Shown: positions 9,014 through 16,704 of the stretch, piece by piece | Layout: every line of letters begins with the position of its first letter | Numbering within the stretch: position 1 is the stretch's first letter | Source of the DNA: Xylophilus ampelinus | Lineage (GTDB): Bacteria; Pseudomonadota; Gammaproteobacteria; Burkholderiales; Burkholderiaceae_C | DNA: 64,000 nt | Direction: 5' to 3' | Assembly: GCF_003217575.1 (NCBI RefSeq) | Contig: NZ_QJTC01000015.1 | Span: 1 to 64,000 of the forward strand | Made by a program: the position numbers and the translations under genes | Notes under the pieces: model-generated | The model's database searches: none | What the model was told of the DNA's origin: nothing | Seen by the model: only the letters and a program-made list of their open reading frames with translations

Positions 9014-9227
9014 GTCGATGCCTTTCTTCGGGAAAGCCGCGAAACCGGTGCAGGCCCGCGCGCCGCGGGGCGTCCCTGCGACAGGGCTGGCGGATCGTAC
9101 TGCCGGGCGCGTGCACCGCGCTGACATCAAGCTGACGCGGATCGGCGGGGTTTTCCCTAGGCGCCCGGCGCGCAGAACGAGGACAGCGGCCTGGGCCGGA
9201 CGGGTACTTCACAGTGCATGACACGCG

Positions 9228-9545
9228 CTAGGCCAGCTGAACGAAGACCCGTCCGCCTTCGATCCGCACCGGGTAGCTGCGCACCGCGGCGGTGACCGGC
9301 GCGCAGGTGGGGCTGCCGTCGCGCACGTCGAAGCGGCCCTGGTGCAGCGGGCACTCGATCTCGAAGCCTTCCAGGAAGCCGTCGCAGAGGCGCGCCTGGC
9401 CGTGGGTGCAGAGGTTGTCGGTCGCGAAGACGCCGCCCGCGGTGCGGTAGAAGGCGATGTCGCGCCCGTCCACCACCAGGCCGACCACGTCGTCCTCGGG
9501 GATGTCGTCTGCGGCGGCTGCGTCGGTCCAGGTCGTGGTGCTCAT
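9228..9545 (-). CDS. andAb: Rieske [2Fe-2S] ferredoxin component of aromatic-ring dioxygenase
   Basis: A 105-residue soluble ferredoxin with the Rieske ligands Cys46-x-His48 (CTHG) and Cys65-x2-His68 (CPLHQG), spaced as in dioxygenase ferredoxins. It carries electrons from a flavin reductase to the oxygenase. It lies 94 bp downstream of the small subunit on the same strand, as in AndA-type anthranilate dioxygenase clusters. The reductase gene (AndAa) that normally follows is absent; a TRAP transporter follows instead. The symbol rests on cluster context. Confidence 0.85.
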   Translation of the reverse strand: MSTTTWTDAAAADDIPEDDVVGLVVDGRDIAFYRTAGGVFATDNLCTHGQARLCDGFLEGFEIECPLHQGRFDVRDGSPTCAPVTAAVRSYPVRIEGGRVFVQLA

Positions 9546-9639
9546 CGTGTGGATCTCAGGGGTTGTCGGTTGTCGTCGGAAGGGATGCCGACCCGCTCGG
9601 TCACCGGCTTGCGCCGGCGAGGCGGCAGGGCCGCGCTCC

Positions 9640-10194
9640 TCAGATGGGATAGATGATCGAGTTCGGGACCATTTCGCTGTCGTACACGCAGAGCCGCGAC
9701 GCGAACTTCAGGCCCTGGGGCGTGCGCTCGATCACGTCTATGTAGCGGCCCACGTTGAAAACGGTGCTTTCTTGCGAGAGCTTGGTGCGGAACACCGCGT
9801 AGTTCGCCTCGGTCTCGAAGCGGCCGCCGTCGGCGCGGTGGATCACCGGCGCGCCGACCACGTGTCGCTGGTAATACGGGTCGTGGAACAGGGTCTCGCG
9901 GATGCCGTAGACGCGGTCCTTCAGCATGCCCTTGCTCTCGAAGAGCAGCGTGGCCAGCGGAAATCCGCGGGCGTGGTTCTCGCGCGGGATCAGCTTGTAG
10001 AGGCAGTCGTCGGTGAAGAACTCGGGCCATAGCTCCCAGTCGCCGGAATCCACCGCGTGTGCGTAGTCGGCGTAGAGCCGGACGATGGCGCAGTGGTCGT
10101 CGAAGCCGATCTGCGGCGGCGCGGCCACCGGTGCGGGAACGGTCGCGGGTTCGGTGCCCGTGGCGGGCGGGGAAACGTGTGCCATGTCGTTCAT
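9640..10194 (-). CDS. andAd: Aromatic-ring-hydroxylating dioxygenase small (beta) subunit, anthranilate type
   Basis: A 184-residue protein of the ring-hydroxylating beta family (NTF2-like fold): IVRLYADYAHAVDSGDWELW, FFTDDCLYKLIPRENHARG, and the closing RLCVYDSEMVPNSIIYPI. It is a structural partner of the alpha subunit and has no metal site. The ATG at 10194 overlaps the alpha-subunit stop (ATGA), so the subunits are translated in a coupled way. An Ala/Pro-rich N-terminal stretch of about 30 residues precedes the domain. Confidence 0.85.
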   Translation of the reverse strand: MNDMAHVSPPATGTEPATVPAPVAAPPQIGFDDHCAIVRLYADYAHAVDSGDWELWPEFFTDDCLYKLIPRENHARGFPLATLLFESKGMLKDRVYGIRETLFHDPYYQRHVVGAPVIHRADGGRFETEANYAVFRTKLSQESTVFNVGRYIDVIERTPQGLKFASRLCVYDSEMVPNSIIYPI

Positions 10195-11447
10195 GCCTCC
10201 ATCACCTCGCGCCAGTAGCGGTACATGCCGCGGATCAGGGTCTCGGTGACCATGTGGTCGGTGTTCTCGACCTCGCGTCCGCCCAGCTCGGCGAGCGTGC
10301 GGTGGCCGGGCTTCTGCTCGAAGCCCCGCTGCGAAAGTTCGATCACCTCGCCGTCGTCGGCCGATACGAAGCCGGCCGGGCCGAAGAGGTTGGCCTGGCG
10401 CAGCCGGCGCTGCCGCATCTCGGCCGTGTCGTCCTCGAATCCGAAGTGCGTCCAGACGAAATCGAACGCGCCGTGGCCGTCGGGCTGGATGTGGCGGGTC
10501 GAGACGCTGTTGACCTGCTGCTGCAGGACCACGCTGGGAAACACGGTCGTCATCACCGCGGTGGGGCCGCCCCACCAGGGCTCGGGCACGATGTCGAGGA
10601 AGCGCGGATCGTGCAGCGCCATGCTCTCCTTGAAGCTCGACACCTGCGTGACCTGGTCGGCCTTGCCCGACGGGCCGCGGGTCGAGACCATCGCGGCGTG
10701 CCGGTGGCGCGCGTCCATCGTGAGCTGGCTCTTGTTGTCGGCGCGCCAGAGGCCGAAAGTGACGAACCAGGTGTGCAGCAGACCCGGGTGGTACGGATCC
10801 TTGATGTTTTCCTGCATCAGCTTCCAGTTGCCGGGAATGCGCTGCCGGTTGTAGCCCAGGATCGACAGCGCGCGGCCGTCGAACAGCCGGTCGAAGTAGC
10901 GCAGGATCTCGGGCCCCATGAAATCCTCGAGCGATTCGACCCCGTGGTCGAAGCTCGCGAAGACCACGCCGCCCCGGGTCGCGACCTTGAGCTTGGTCAG
11001 CCCGTGGTCGGCGGTCCTGAAGTCGGCCGGCATGCCGCCGTTGACCTTGCCGTCCTGCCTGACCCCGCGGCGGAACGGCACGCCCTGCAGGTCGCCCCGC
11101 AGCGTGTAGCTCCACTGGTGGTAAGGGCAGACGAACTCCTTGCGGTTGCCGTGGCGCTCGCGGCAGAACTGCATGCCGCGGTGCGCGCAGACGTTCTCCA
11201 CCACGCTGATTGCGCCTTCGGCGTCGCGCACCATCACCACCGACCGCTCGCCGACCACCGTGCGCTTGAAGTCGCCCGGCGCGGGCACCTCGGCCACCAG
11301 GCCCACGTAGTTCCAGTGCCCGGTGTAGAAAAAGCGCTCCAGCTCTTTTTTGTGCTGGTCGGCGTCGGTGTAGGCCATGAAGGGAATACGGCTGGTGCCG
11401 TCGGACTCCCAATGGATCTTCCCGGGGAAGGTGCGGGTGCTGGTCAT
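10191..11447 (-). CDS. andAc: Aromatic-ring-hydroxylating dioxygenase large (alpha) subunit, anthranilate 1,2-dioxygenase type
   Basis: A 418-residue protein starting at ATG 11447. The Rieske centre is Cys87-x-His89 ... Cys107-x2-His110. The mononuclear iron region reads ENIKDPYHPGLLHTWF, with bridging-type Asp217 and ligands His220 and His225. The sequence resembles the two-His/Asp three-component anthranilate dioxygenase AndAc of Burkholderia throughout (KIHWESDGTSRIPFMAYT, VNSVSTRHIQPDGHGAFDF) as I remember it. That enzyme converts anthranilate to catechol with loss of CO2 and ammonia. Salicylate-type relatives share parts of this, so the substrate is probable but not proven. No AndR-like regulator or catechol-cleavage gene is in the window. 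Confidence 0.8.
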   Translation of the reverse strand: MTSTRTFPGKIHWESDGTSRIPFMAYTDADQHKKELERFFYTGHWNYVGLVAEVPAPGDFKRTVVGERSVVMVRDAEGAISVVENVCAHRGMQFCRERHGNRKEFVCPYHQWSYTLRGDLQGVPFRRGVRQDGKVNGGMPADFRTADHGLTKLKVATRGGVVFASFDHGVESLEDFMGPEILRYFDRLFDGRALSILGYNRQRIPGNWKLMQENIKDPYHPGLLHTWFVTFGLWRADNKSQLTMDARHRHAAMVSTRGPSGKADQVTQVSSFKESMALHDPRFLDIVPEPWWGGPTAVMTTVFPSVVLQQQVNSVSTRHIQPDGHGAFDFVWTHFGFEDDTAEMRQRRLRQANLFGPAGFVSADDGEVIELSQRGFEQKPGHRTLAELGGREVENTDHMVTETLIRGMYRYWREVMEA

Positions 11448-11907
11448 GGCGGGTTTCCTGGTCGTGTCGTGTCCTGTCGGCTTCGGGCCGGGCCGGCGGG
11501 CATGCGGCGGAGACCGCTTCCGCCCGCAAGGTGGCCGTTCGCGACCTGTGCGCAATCGGCCGCAGCCTACATCGCTTTGAACCGTCCCGCTACAACGCGT
11601 CGATCGCCGCCGGCCACACCCGCACCGCGCGGTGAATCTGCCGGAAGGCCTCGTGGCCCGGCGCGGGACATCCTGCAGGTGCCGCAGGGAATTCAGTAAG
11701 AAAAGTGCCTGCCGCCAGCGCTATTCAACGACCTATAGCTATTATTTTTATAGCATAACCCCTGCGACTCCGGTTGGCATGCGGCGGGCCTCCCGCTGCC
11801 GTGACCGGCAGCCACGCCGGGCGACGGGGCACGCCGGCGATAATCGTGGGCTGTCTATGACGTGCTCCCGACGTCGAAGTACATCACACGCTCCAGGAGC
11901 CACCCGT
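11448..11907. other. Divergent intergenic region between andAc and uppP
   Basis: This 460-bp stretch separates the minus-strand dioxygenase operon from plus-strand uppP. It holds one full copy of the 66-bp palindromic element (11689-11754). I see no convincing open frame and no clear consensus promoter for the dioxygenase. AGGAG at 11895-11899 is the ribosome site for uppP. Confidence 0.6.
11689..11754 (-). repeat. 66-bp palindromic element, copy A (intergenic)
   Basis: Read on the minus strand it starts GCTATAAAAATAATAGC, a hairpin with GCTAT and ATAGC arms, continues through a GC-rich second dyad near AGCGCTGGC, and ends CTTTTC...GAATTC. It aligns without gaps to copy F at 62475-62540 over 66 positions, with 45 identical by hand count. 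It lies in the andAc-uppP intergenic region, an AT-rich patch in very GC-rich DNA. Confidence 0.75.
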
Positions 11908-12732
11908 TTGGATACCGTTCTACTGGCCAAGGCCGCCGCCATGGGGGTCGTCGAAGGCCTCACCGAATTCCTGCCGATCTCCTCGACCGGCCACCTGATC
12001 CTGGCGGGCGCGCTGCTCGGCTTCGACGACGAGAAGGCCAAGGTGTTCGACATCGCGATCCAGACCGGCGCCATCTTCGCGGTGATCCTCGTCTACTGGC
12101 AGAAGCTGCGCGAGACGCTGGTCGCGCTGCCGCACCAGCGCCGGGCGCAGCGCTTCGCGCTCAACGTGCTGATCGGTTTCCTGCCGGCGGTGGTGCTGGG
12201 CCTGCTGTTCGGCAAGGCGATCAAGGAGCACCTGTTCACCCCGGTGGTGGTGGCCACCACCTTCATCCTGGGCGGCTTCGTGATCCTGTGGGCCGAGCGC
12301 CGGCCGCCCAGCGCCACCCGCATCGCCTCGGTCGACGAGATGACGCCGCTCGACGCGCTGAAGGTCGGCCTGGTGCAGTGCCTGGCGATGGTGCCCGGCA
12401 CCAGCCGCAGCGGCGCGACGATCATCGGCGGCATGCTGCTGGGCCTCTCGCGCAAGGCGGCGACCGATTTCTCGTTCTTCCTGGCGATCCCGACCCTGAT
12501 CGGCGCCGGCGCCTACAGCCTCTACAAGGAGCGCGCGCTGCTGACGGTGGCCGACCTGCCGATGTTCGCGGTGGGCCTGGTCTTCTCCTTCGTCAGCGCC
12601 TGGGTCTGCGTGCGCTGGCTGTTGCGTTACATCGCCAGCCACAGCTTCGTGCCCTTCGCCTGGTACCGGATCGCCTTCGGCATCGTGGTGCTGGCGACCG
12701 CCTGGAGTGGCCTGGTGGTCTGGGCGGACTGA
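11908..12732 (+). CDS. uppP: Undecaprenyl-diphosphatase (UppP/BacA)
   Basis: A 274-residue integral membrane enzyme that dephosphorylates undecaprenyl pyrophosphate on the periplasmic side to recycle the lipid carrier for peptidoglycan and confers bacitracin tolerance. Signature motifs are present: [14 protein letters not shown] near the N-terminus and [10 protein letters not shown] in the middle. The start is taken as TTG 11908 because AGGAG lies eight bases upstream and homology begins there; an ATG at 11857 would add an unlikely 17-residue leader. Length is exactly family-typical. It is monocistronic and convergent with arfB. Confidence 0.93.
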   Translation: MDTVLLAKAAAMGVVEGLTEFLPISSTGHLILAGALLGFDDEKAKVFDIAIQTGAIFAVILVYWQKLRETLVALPHQRRAQRFALNVLIGFLPAVVLGLLFGKAIKEHLFTPVVVATTFILGGFVILWAERRPPSATRIASVDEMTPLDALKVGLVQCLAMVPGTSRSGATIIGGMLLGLSRKAATDFSFFLAIPTLIGAGAYSLYKERALLTVADLPMFAVGLVFSFVSAWVCVRWLLRYIASHSFVPFAWYRIAFGIVVLATAWSGLVVWAD

Positions 12733-12753
12733 GCCGCCGCGGCGCGCAGGCGC

Positions 12754-13167
12754 CTAGTCGCCGCCCGACACCCGCCCGCGCAGCTGCTTGACCTTGCCGC
12801 GGGTGGATTTGCCGTCCAGCCGGCGCAATTGCGATCCGTAGCTGGGCTTGGTGGCCTTGCGGCGCTTCTGCAGCACCGCCACGCTGTCGACCAGGGCCTG
12901 CAGCCGGGCGATGGCGTCGGCGCGGTTCTGCTCCTGGCTGCGGGTGGTCCGGGCCTTGATGACGACCACGCCCTCGGCGGTGATCCGCTGGTCGGACAGG
13001 GCCAGCAGCCGCGCCTTGATCTCGTCGGGCAGGGACGAGGCGGGGATGGAGAAGCGCAGGTGGATCGCGCTCGAGACCTTGTTGACGTTCTGCCCGCCCG
13101 CGCCCTGGGCCCGGATCGCGCTGAACTCGATCTCGTCTTCCCGCACCGGCACCCGCGGGTCAGCCAC
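12754..13167 (-). CDS. arfB: Peptidyl-tRNA hydrolase ArfB (YaeJ), ribosome rescue factor
   Basis: A 137-residue class-I release-factor-like protein with the catalytic GGQ (GAGGQNVNKVSSAIHLRF) near residue 25. It has a basic C-terminal tail (LQKRRKATKPSYGSQLRRLDGKSTRGKVKQ, described over two segments) that in ArfB enters the empty mRNA channel of stalled ribosomes. The GTG at 13167 gives the standard length; longer in-frame starts read through low-complexity DNA. It releases nascent chains from non-stop complexes. It lies 32 bp downstream of a conserved hypothetical gene on the same strand. Confidence 0.92.
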   Translation of the reverse strand: MADPRVPVREDEIEFSAIRAQGAGGQNVNKVSSAIHLRFSIPASSLPDEIKARLLALSDQRITAEGVVVIKARTTRSQEQNRADAIARLQALVDSVAVLQKRRKATKPSYGSQLRRLDGKSTRGKVKQLRGRVSGGD

Positions 13168-13199
13168 GGCCGGCCTCGTCGCCGGCAGGGGCGACGGCG

Positions 13200-13727
13200 T
13201 CAGCGCGGCCGGGCATAGCCGCTGTCGATCCAGGCGATCGCGCTGGCGCGGGTCAGGCGGAAGCCGGGCGAGACGCGGGCCCGGCCCTGTTCGTCGCCGG
13301 CCTCGTCGCAGGCGCGCAATTCGGCGCTGGGGTTGTCCTCGTCGGGGGTGATGTCGAGCGTGACGCGTATCCGCTGGCCGGCCGGGCCGGCCTCGACCTC
13401 GATCTCGCGGTGCAGCTGCGCCTGCAGCTGCTGCTCGTGGCGGCGCAGCACCTCGGAGGCGGTCTTGACCAGGGTCGAGAAGGCGGAGGTGTCGAGCGGC
13501 TTCGGGTTCTTCTTGTCGCGGCCCATCGTCCACGGGCCGACCAGGGCCGGCTCCGACTGGCCGTGTTGGGTCATCGACACGGCCCAGCCGTCGTCGTCCT
13601 CGTTCTTGATGACCTGGGCCGTCCAGCCGTTGGCGCGCCAGCGGCGGGCCTCCTGCACCGGCGCGTCGCCGTCGTCCTCGCCGGGGGTGGAGGAGGAATC
13701 GTGGTCGGCGGCGGAGAGAGAGGTCAT
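13200..13727 (-). CDS. Conserved hypothetical protein upstream of arfB
   Basis: A 175-residue soluble protein starting at ATG 13727. It has an acidic N-terminus, a central part RWRANGWTAQVIKNEDDDGWAV and a helical region HEQQLQAQLHREIEVE, and no signal peptide or membrane segment. I recognise it only as the kind of protein often seen beside arfB in Burkholderiales; no function can be assigned. Codon use is typical of the neighbours, and the 32-bp gap suggests co-transcription with arfB. Confidence 0.65.
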   Translation of the reverse strand: MTSLSAADHDSSSTPGEDDGDAPVQEARRWRANGWTAQVIKNEDDDGWAVSMTQHGQSEPALVGPWTMGRDKKNPKPLDTSAFSTLVKTASEVLRRHEQQLQAQLHREIEVEAGPAGQRIRVTLDITPDEDNPSAELRACDEAGDEQGRARVSPGFRLTRASAIAWIDSGYARPR

Positions 13728-13849
13728 GGAGGCGGGAAAGAGGGTACGGGCGGCGGGGCGGGCCGCGCGGCGGGCGCCGCGGCCGGGCCTGCGATTCTCG
13801 CCGACTTCACCCCCTGGGCAGTGCCGCGGGCTGCTCATAGAATGCCGCC

Positions 13850-15547
13850 ATGGTCGATCGCCACCCCGCACCGCATCCGCCCAGCCTGAAGATCCAGCTC
13901 ACGCTGGTGTTCGGCACGCTGGTGGTACTTGCATCTTTAGTGCTGACCTACGGCCTGGGCGAAATGCTCCGCGGCCGGGTACGCGCCGACGCCGGGCGCT
14001 CGCTGGTGCTCGTGGCGTCCAACGCGTCGCAGGTGCTGGCCGCAGGCCTGCAGGCCAACGCGGACATCGTGTCCAGCCTGGTCCGCCGACCGGAACTGTG
14101 GCAGGGGGGGCTGGCGTCGCCCCAGGTCCGGCAGGCGGTCGACCTGATCCACGCAGCCCAGCCCGCGACCATGTGGGTGGGCGTCGCCGACGAGCACGGC
14201 ACGGTGCAGTCGGCGCTGGGCGGCCTGCTGGAAGGCCAGAGCGTGCGCGAGCGGCCGTGGTTCCAGCAGGGCCGCGCGCAGCTTTTCGTGGGCGATCTGC
14301 ACCCTGCCAAGCTGCTCGCGTCGCTGCTGCCGCCGCAGGCCAGCGGCGAGCCGCTGCGCTTCCTCGACTATTCCGGGCCGGTGGTGGTCGACGGCCGGCA
14401 CATCGGCGTGCTGGGCGTCCACGCCAGCTGGTCCTGGGCGGCGGACATCATCGGCACGGTGCTGCCGGCCGAGGCGCGCGACCTGGGCATCGAGATCTTC
14501 ATCTTCAACGAGGCCGGCAACCTGATCTACGCACCGGCTGGCCAGAGCCAGAAGCTGGCCGATGCCGGCGTGCGCCTGCCGTCGATTCCGCCCGGCACCG
14601 TGGGCGCGGTGGTGGTACCGTGGTACGACGGCGCCGCCTACCTCACCGCCGGGATGAAGCTGGCGGCCCGGGCGCCGGTGAGCGACCTGGGCTGGACCAT
14701 CGTCGCCCGCGAGCCGGCCGACCGCGCCTTTCTGGAGGTCAAGGAAGCCACCCGGCAGGCGCTGGCCATCGGTCTGTTGACCGCCTTGATCGGCTCGCTG
14801 CTGGCCGGCCTGGCCGCCCATCGGCTCAGCACCGACGTGAACCGCATGGCGCGCGCGGCCCGCGACCTGGAGGCCGACGTGCCCAACGCACGGATCCCGC
14901 GCACCGCCGGCAGCGCCGAATTGCAGACCCTGGCCGATGCGCTGGGGAGCATGACGCAGCGGCTGGTCGGCGCCCGCAACGCGCTGGAACACCAGGTGCG
15001 CGAACGCACCCTGGCCCTGGAGGCCGCCAATGCCGAGCTGGGCCGCCAGGCGCAGACCGACGCGCTCACCGGCCTGCTCAACCGGCGCGCCTTCGATCCG
15101 CTGCTGGAGCGCACGCTGGCCGACGCCCGCCGCAACCAGCGGCCGCTCAGCATCCTGATGATCGACGCCGACCATTTCAAGCGGGTCAACGACGCCTTCG
15201 GCCACGGCGTGGGCGACGAGGTGCTGCGAATGCTGGCCGGCGTGCTGCGCCTGCGGCTGCGGGCGACCGACGTGGTGGCCCGCTTCGGCGGCGAGGAGTT
15301 CGTGGTGCTGCTGCCCGAGACCGGCATGGAAGACGGGCTGCGCACCGCCCGCGAACTGATCGAGACGATCGCCGGGCAGCACCACCCGGTCTACGGCACC
15401 ATCACGGTCAGCATCGGCGTATCGACCTGCAGCGACGGCACGACCCGGGCGGCGGACCTGCTGCGCCGTGCCGACGAGGCGCTCTACCGCGCCAAGGACC
15501 AGGGCCGCAACCGGGCCTGCGGCTACGAGCCGGTGGCACCGGCCTAG
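13850..15547 (+). CDS. Membrane diguanylate cyclase with periplasmic Cache sensor and HAMP
   Basis: A 565-residue protein. One transmembrane helix lies near residue 15-45 and another near residue 300 (ALAIGLLTALIGSLLAGLAA), bracketing a dCache-like periplasmic sensor. A HAMP and short coiled coil follow, then a GGDEF domain from about residue 400. The active site reads GGEEF at 480-484, which is competent for making cyclic di-GMP. The product-inhibition site RxxD (R471-A-T-D474) sits at the canonical five-residue distance. The ligand of the sensor is unknown. It is transcribed alone, divergently from the arfB pair. Confidence 0.92.
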   Translation: MVDRHPAPHPPSLKIQLTLVFGTLVVLASLVLTYGLGEMLRGRVRADAGRSLVLVASNASQVLAAGLQANADIVSSLVRRPELWQGGLASPQVRQAVDLIHAAQPATMWVGVADEHGTVQSALGGLLEGQSVRERPWFQQGRAQLFVGDLHPAKLLASLLPPQASGEPLRFLDYSGPVVVDGRHIGVLGVHASWSWAADIIGTVLPAEARDLGIEIFIFNEAGNLIYAPAGQSQKLADAGVRLPSIPPGTVGAVVVPWYDGAAYLTAGMKLAARAPVSDLGWTIVAREPADRAFLEVKEATRQALAIGLLTALIGSLLAGLAAHRLSTDVNRMARAARDLEADVPNARIPRTAGSAELQTLADALGSMTQRLVGARNALEHQVRERTLALEAANAELGRQAQTDALTGLLNRRAFDPLLERTLADARRNQRPLSILMIDADHFKRVNDAFGHGVGDEVLRMLAGVLRLRLRATDVVARFGGEEFVVLLPETGMEDGLRTARELIETIAGQHHPVYGTITVSIGVSTCSDGTTRAADLLRRADEALYRAKDQGRNRACGYEPVAPA

Positions 15548-15721
15548 AGCGCCGCCGGCCGGTGCCGGATCGAAGGTCGGGCCGCTGCCGCCGTGCGAAC
15601 GGCACGCCGCAGATGCCCGCAGGGTAACGGTTGGCATGCGAGAAGACGATCTGCCGCAGGGCAGCGGCATGCGAAACGAGCAGGGGGCTGGAGCGTGTCA
15701 GGCGCTTTGACGTAGCCCGCT

Positions 15722-16549
15722 CTAGATCAGCTTCTCGTTCGGGTTGGTCAGCTTCTTGAGCGGCTTGGTGCGGCCGTTGGGTTGCTTCAGCGGAACGTCG
15801 GTGCTGCTGTCGTCCCACACCGGCTGCTCCAGGCTGTCGAACACTTCGCGCAGCTTCTGGCCCCAGCGGTCATGCAGCATTCGGAAGTACGGGTTGTCCT
15901 GGTCGATCGCCACGATCTTGTCGGTACGCAGGGCGTTGGCCTCGTACACCACCAGATCCAGCGGCAGGCCGACCGAAAGGTTCGACTTGAGGGTCGAATC
16001 CATCGAGACCAGCGCGCACTTGGCGGCCTCGTCGAGCGGCGTCTCGGGGGTGATGACCCGGTCGAGCACCGGCTTGCCGTACTTGGATTCGCCGATCTGG
16101 AAATACTGGGTCTCGGGCGTGGCTTCGATGAAGTTGCCGGCCGAGTAGACCTGGAACAGCCGCATACCTTCGCCGCGGATCTGGCCGCCGAGGATCAGCG
16201 AGACGTTGAAGTCGACGCCCGCGTGCTGCAGCGCCTCGGCATCCCGCGCGTACACATGGCGCACCGCCTGGCCCAGGACGCGGGCCGCATCGAACATGCT
16301 GGTGGCGTTCCAGATGGTGATCGGCTCGCTGTCTTCGTTTTCCTTCAGTTGCTCGATCTGCAGGATCTCGCGGACCGACTGCGAAATACTGAGGTTGCCG
16401 GCCGAGAGCAGCATCATGCAGCGGTCGCCGGGTTTCTCGTAGACGATCATTTTCCGGAAGGTGCTGATCTGGTCCAGGCCGGCATTGGTGCGGGAATCGG
16501 TCAGGAAGACGAGACCGGCGTTGAGCTTGATGGCGACGCAATAGGTCAT
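15722..16549 (-). CDS. Proteasome-type protease, Anbu (ancestral beta subunit) family
   Basis: A 275-residue N-terminal-nucleophile hydrolase. It begins MTYCVAIKLNAGLVFLTDSR, so removal of Met exposes Thr2, the expected catalytic nucleophile, as in proteasome beta subunits and HslV. ISTFRKMIVYEKPGD and IRGEGMRLFQVYSAGN are also typical of Anbu. Members form open spiral or ring assemblies in the cytoplasm; their physiological substrates are unclear. In many genomes Anbu sits in an operon with an ATP-grasp-like protein, an alpha-E protein and a transglutaminase-like protease. None of these is adjacent here: mutS lies upstream and a diguanylate cyclase gene is convergent downstream. Confidence 0.88.
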   Translation of the reverse strand: MTYCVAIKLNAGLVFLTDSRTNAGLDQISTFRKMIVYEKPGDRCMMLLSAGNLSISQSVREILQIEQLKENEDSEPITIWNATSMFDAARVLGQAVRHVYARDAEALQHAGVDFNVSLILGGQIRGEGMRLFQVYSAGNFIEATPETQYFQIGESKYGKPVLDRVITPETPLDEAAKCALVSMDSTLKSNLSVGLPLDLVVYEANALRTDKIVAIDQDNPYFRMLHDRWGQKLREVFDSLEQPVWDDSSTDVPLKQPNGRTKPLKKLTNPNEKLI

Positions 16550-16704
16550 GGGGAGTCTGGTCGGGTCAAAGGGGAGGAGTTTAGTGCGCGTTATGCACTT
16601 TGACGTACCCGCGAAAGTCGAAGAGAGGCCCGGTCGCCGCGTTGCAGTCCGCTTGCGGTATCCATGCCGCGGCGCGTCCTGCGCCGTGCCCGGGCTCGAG
16701 AGAC

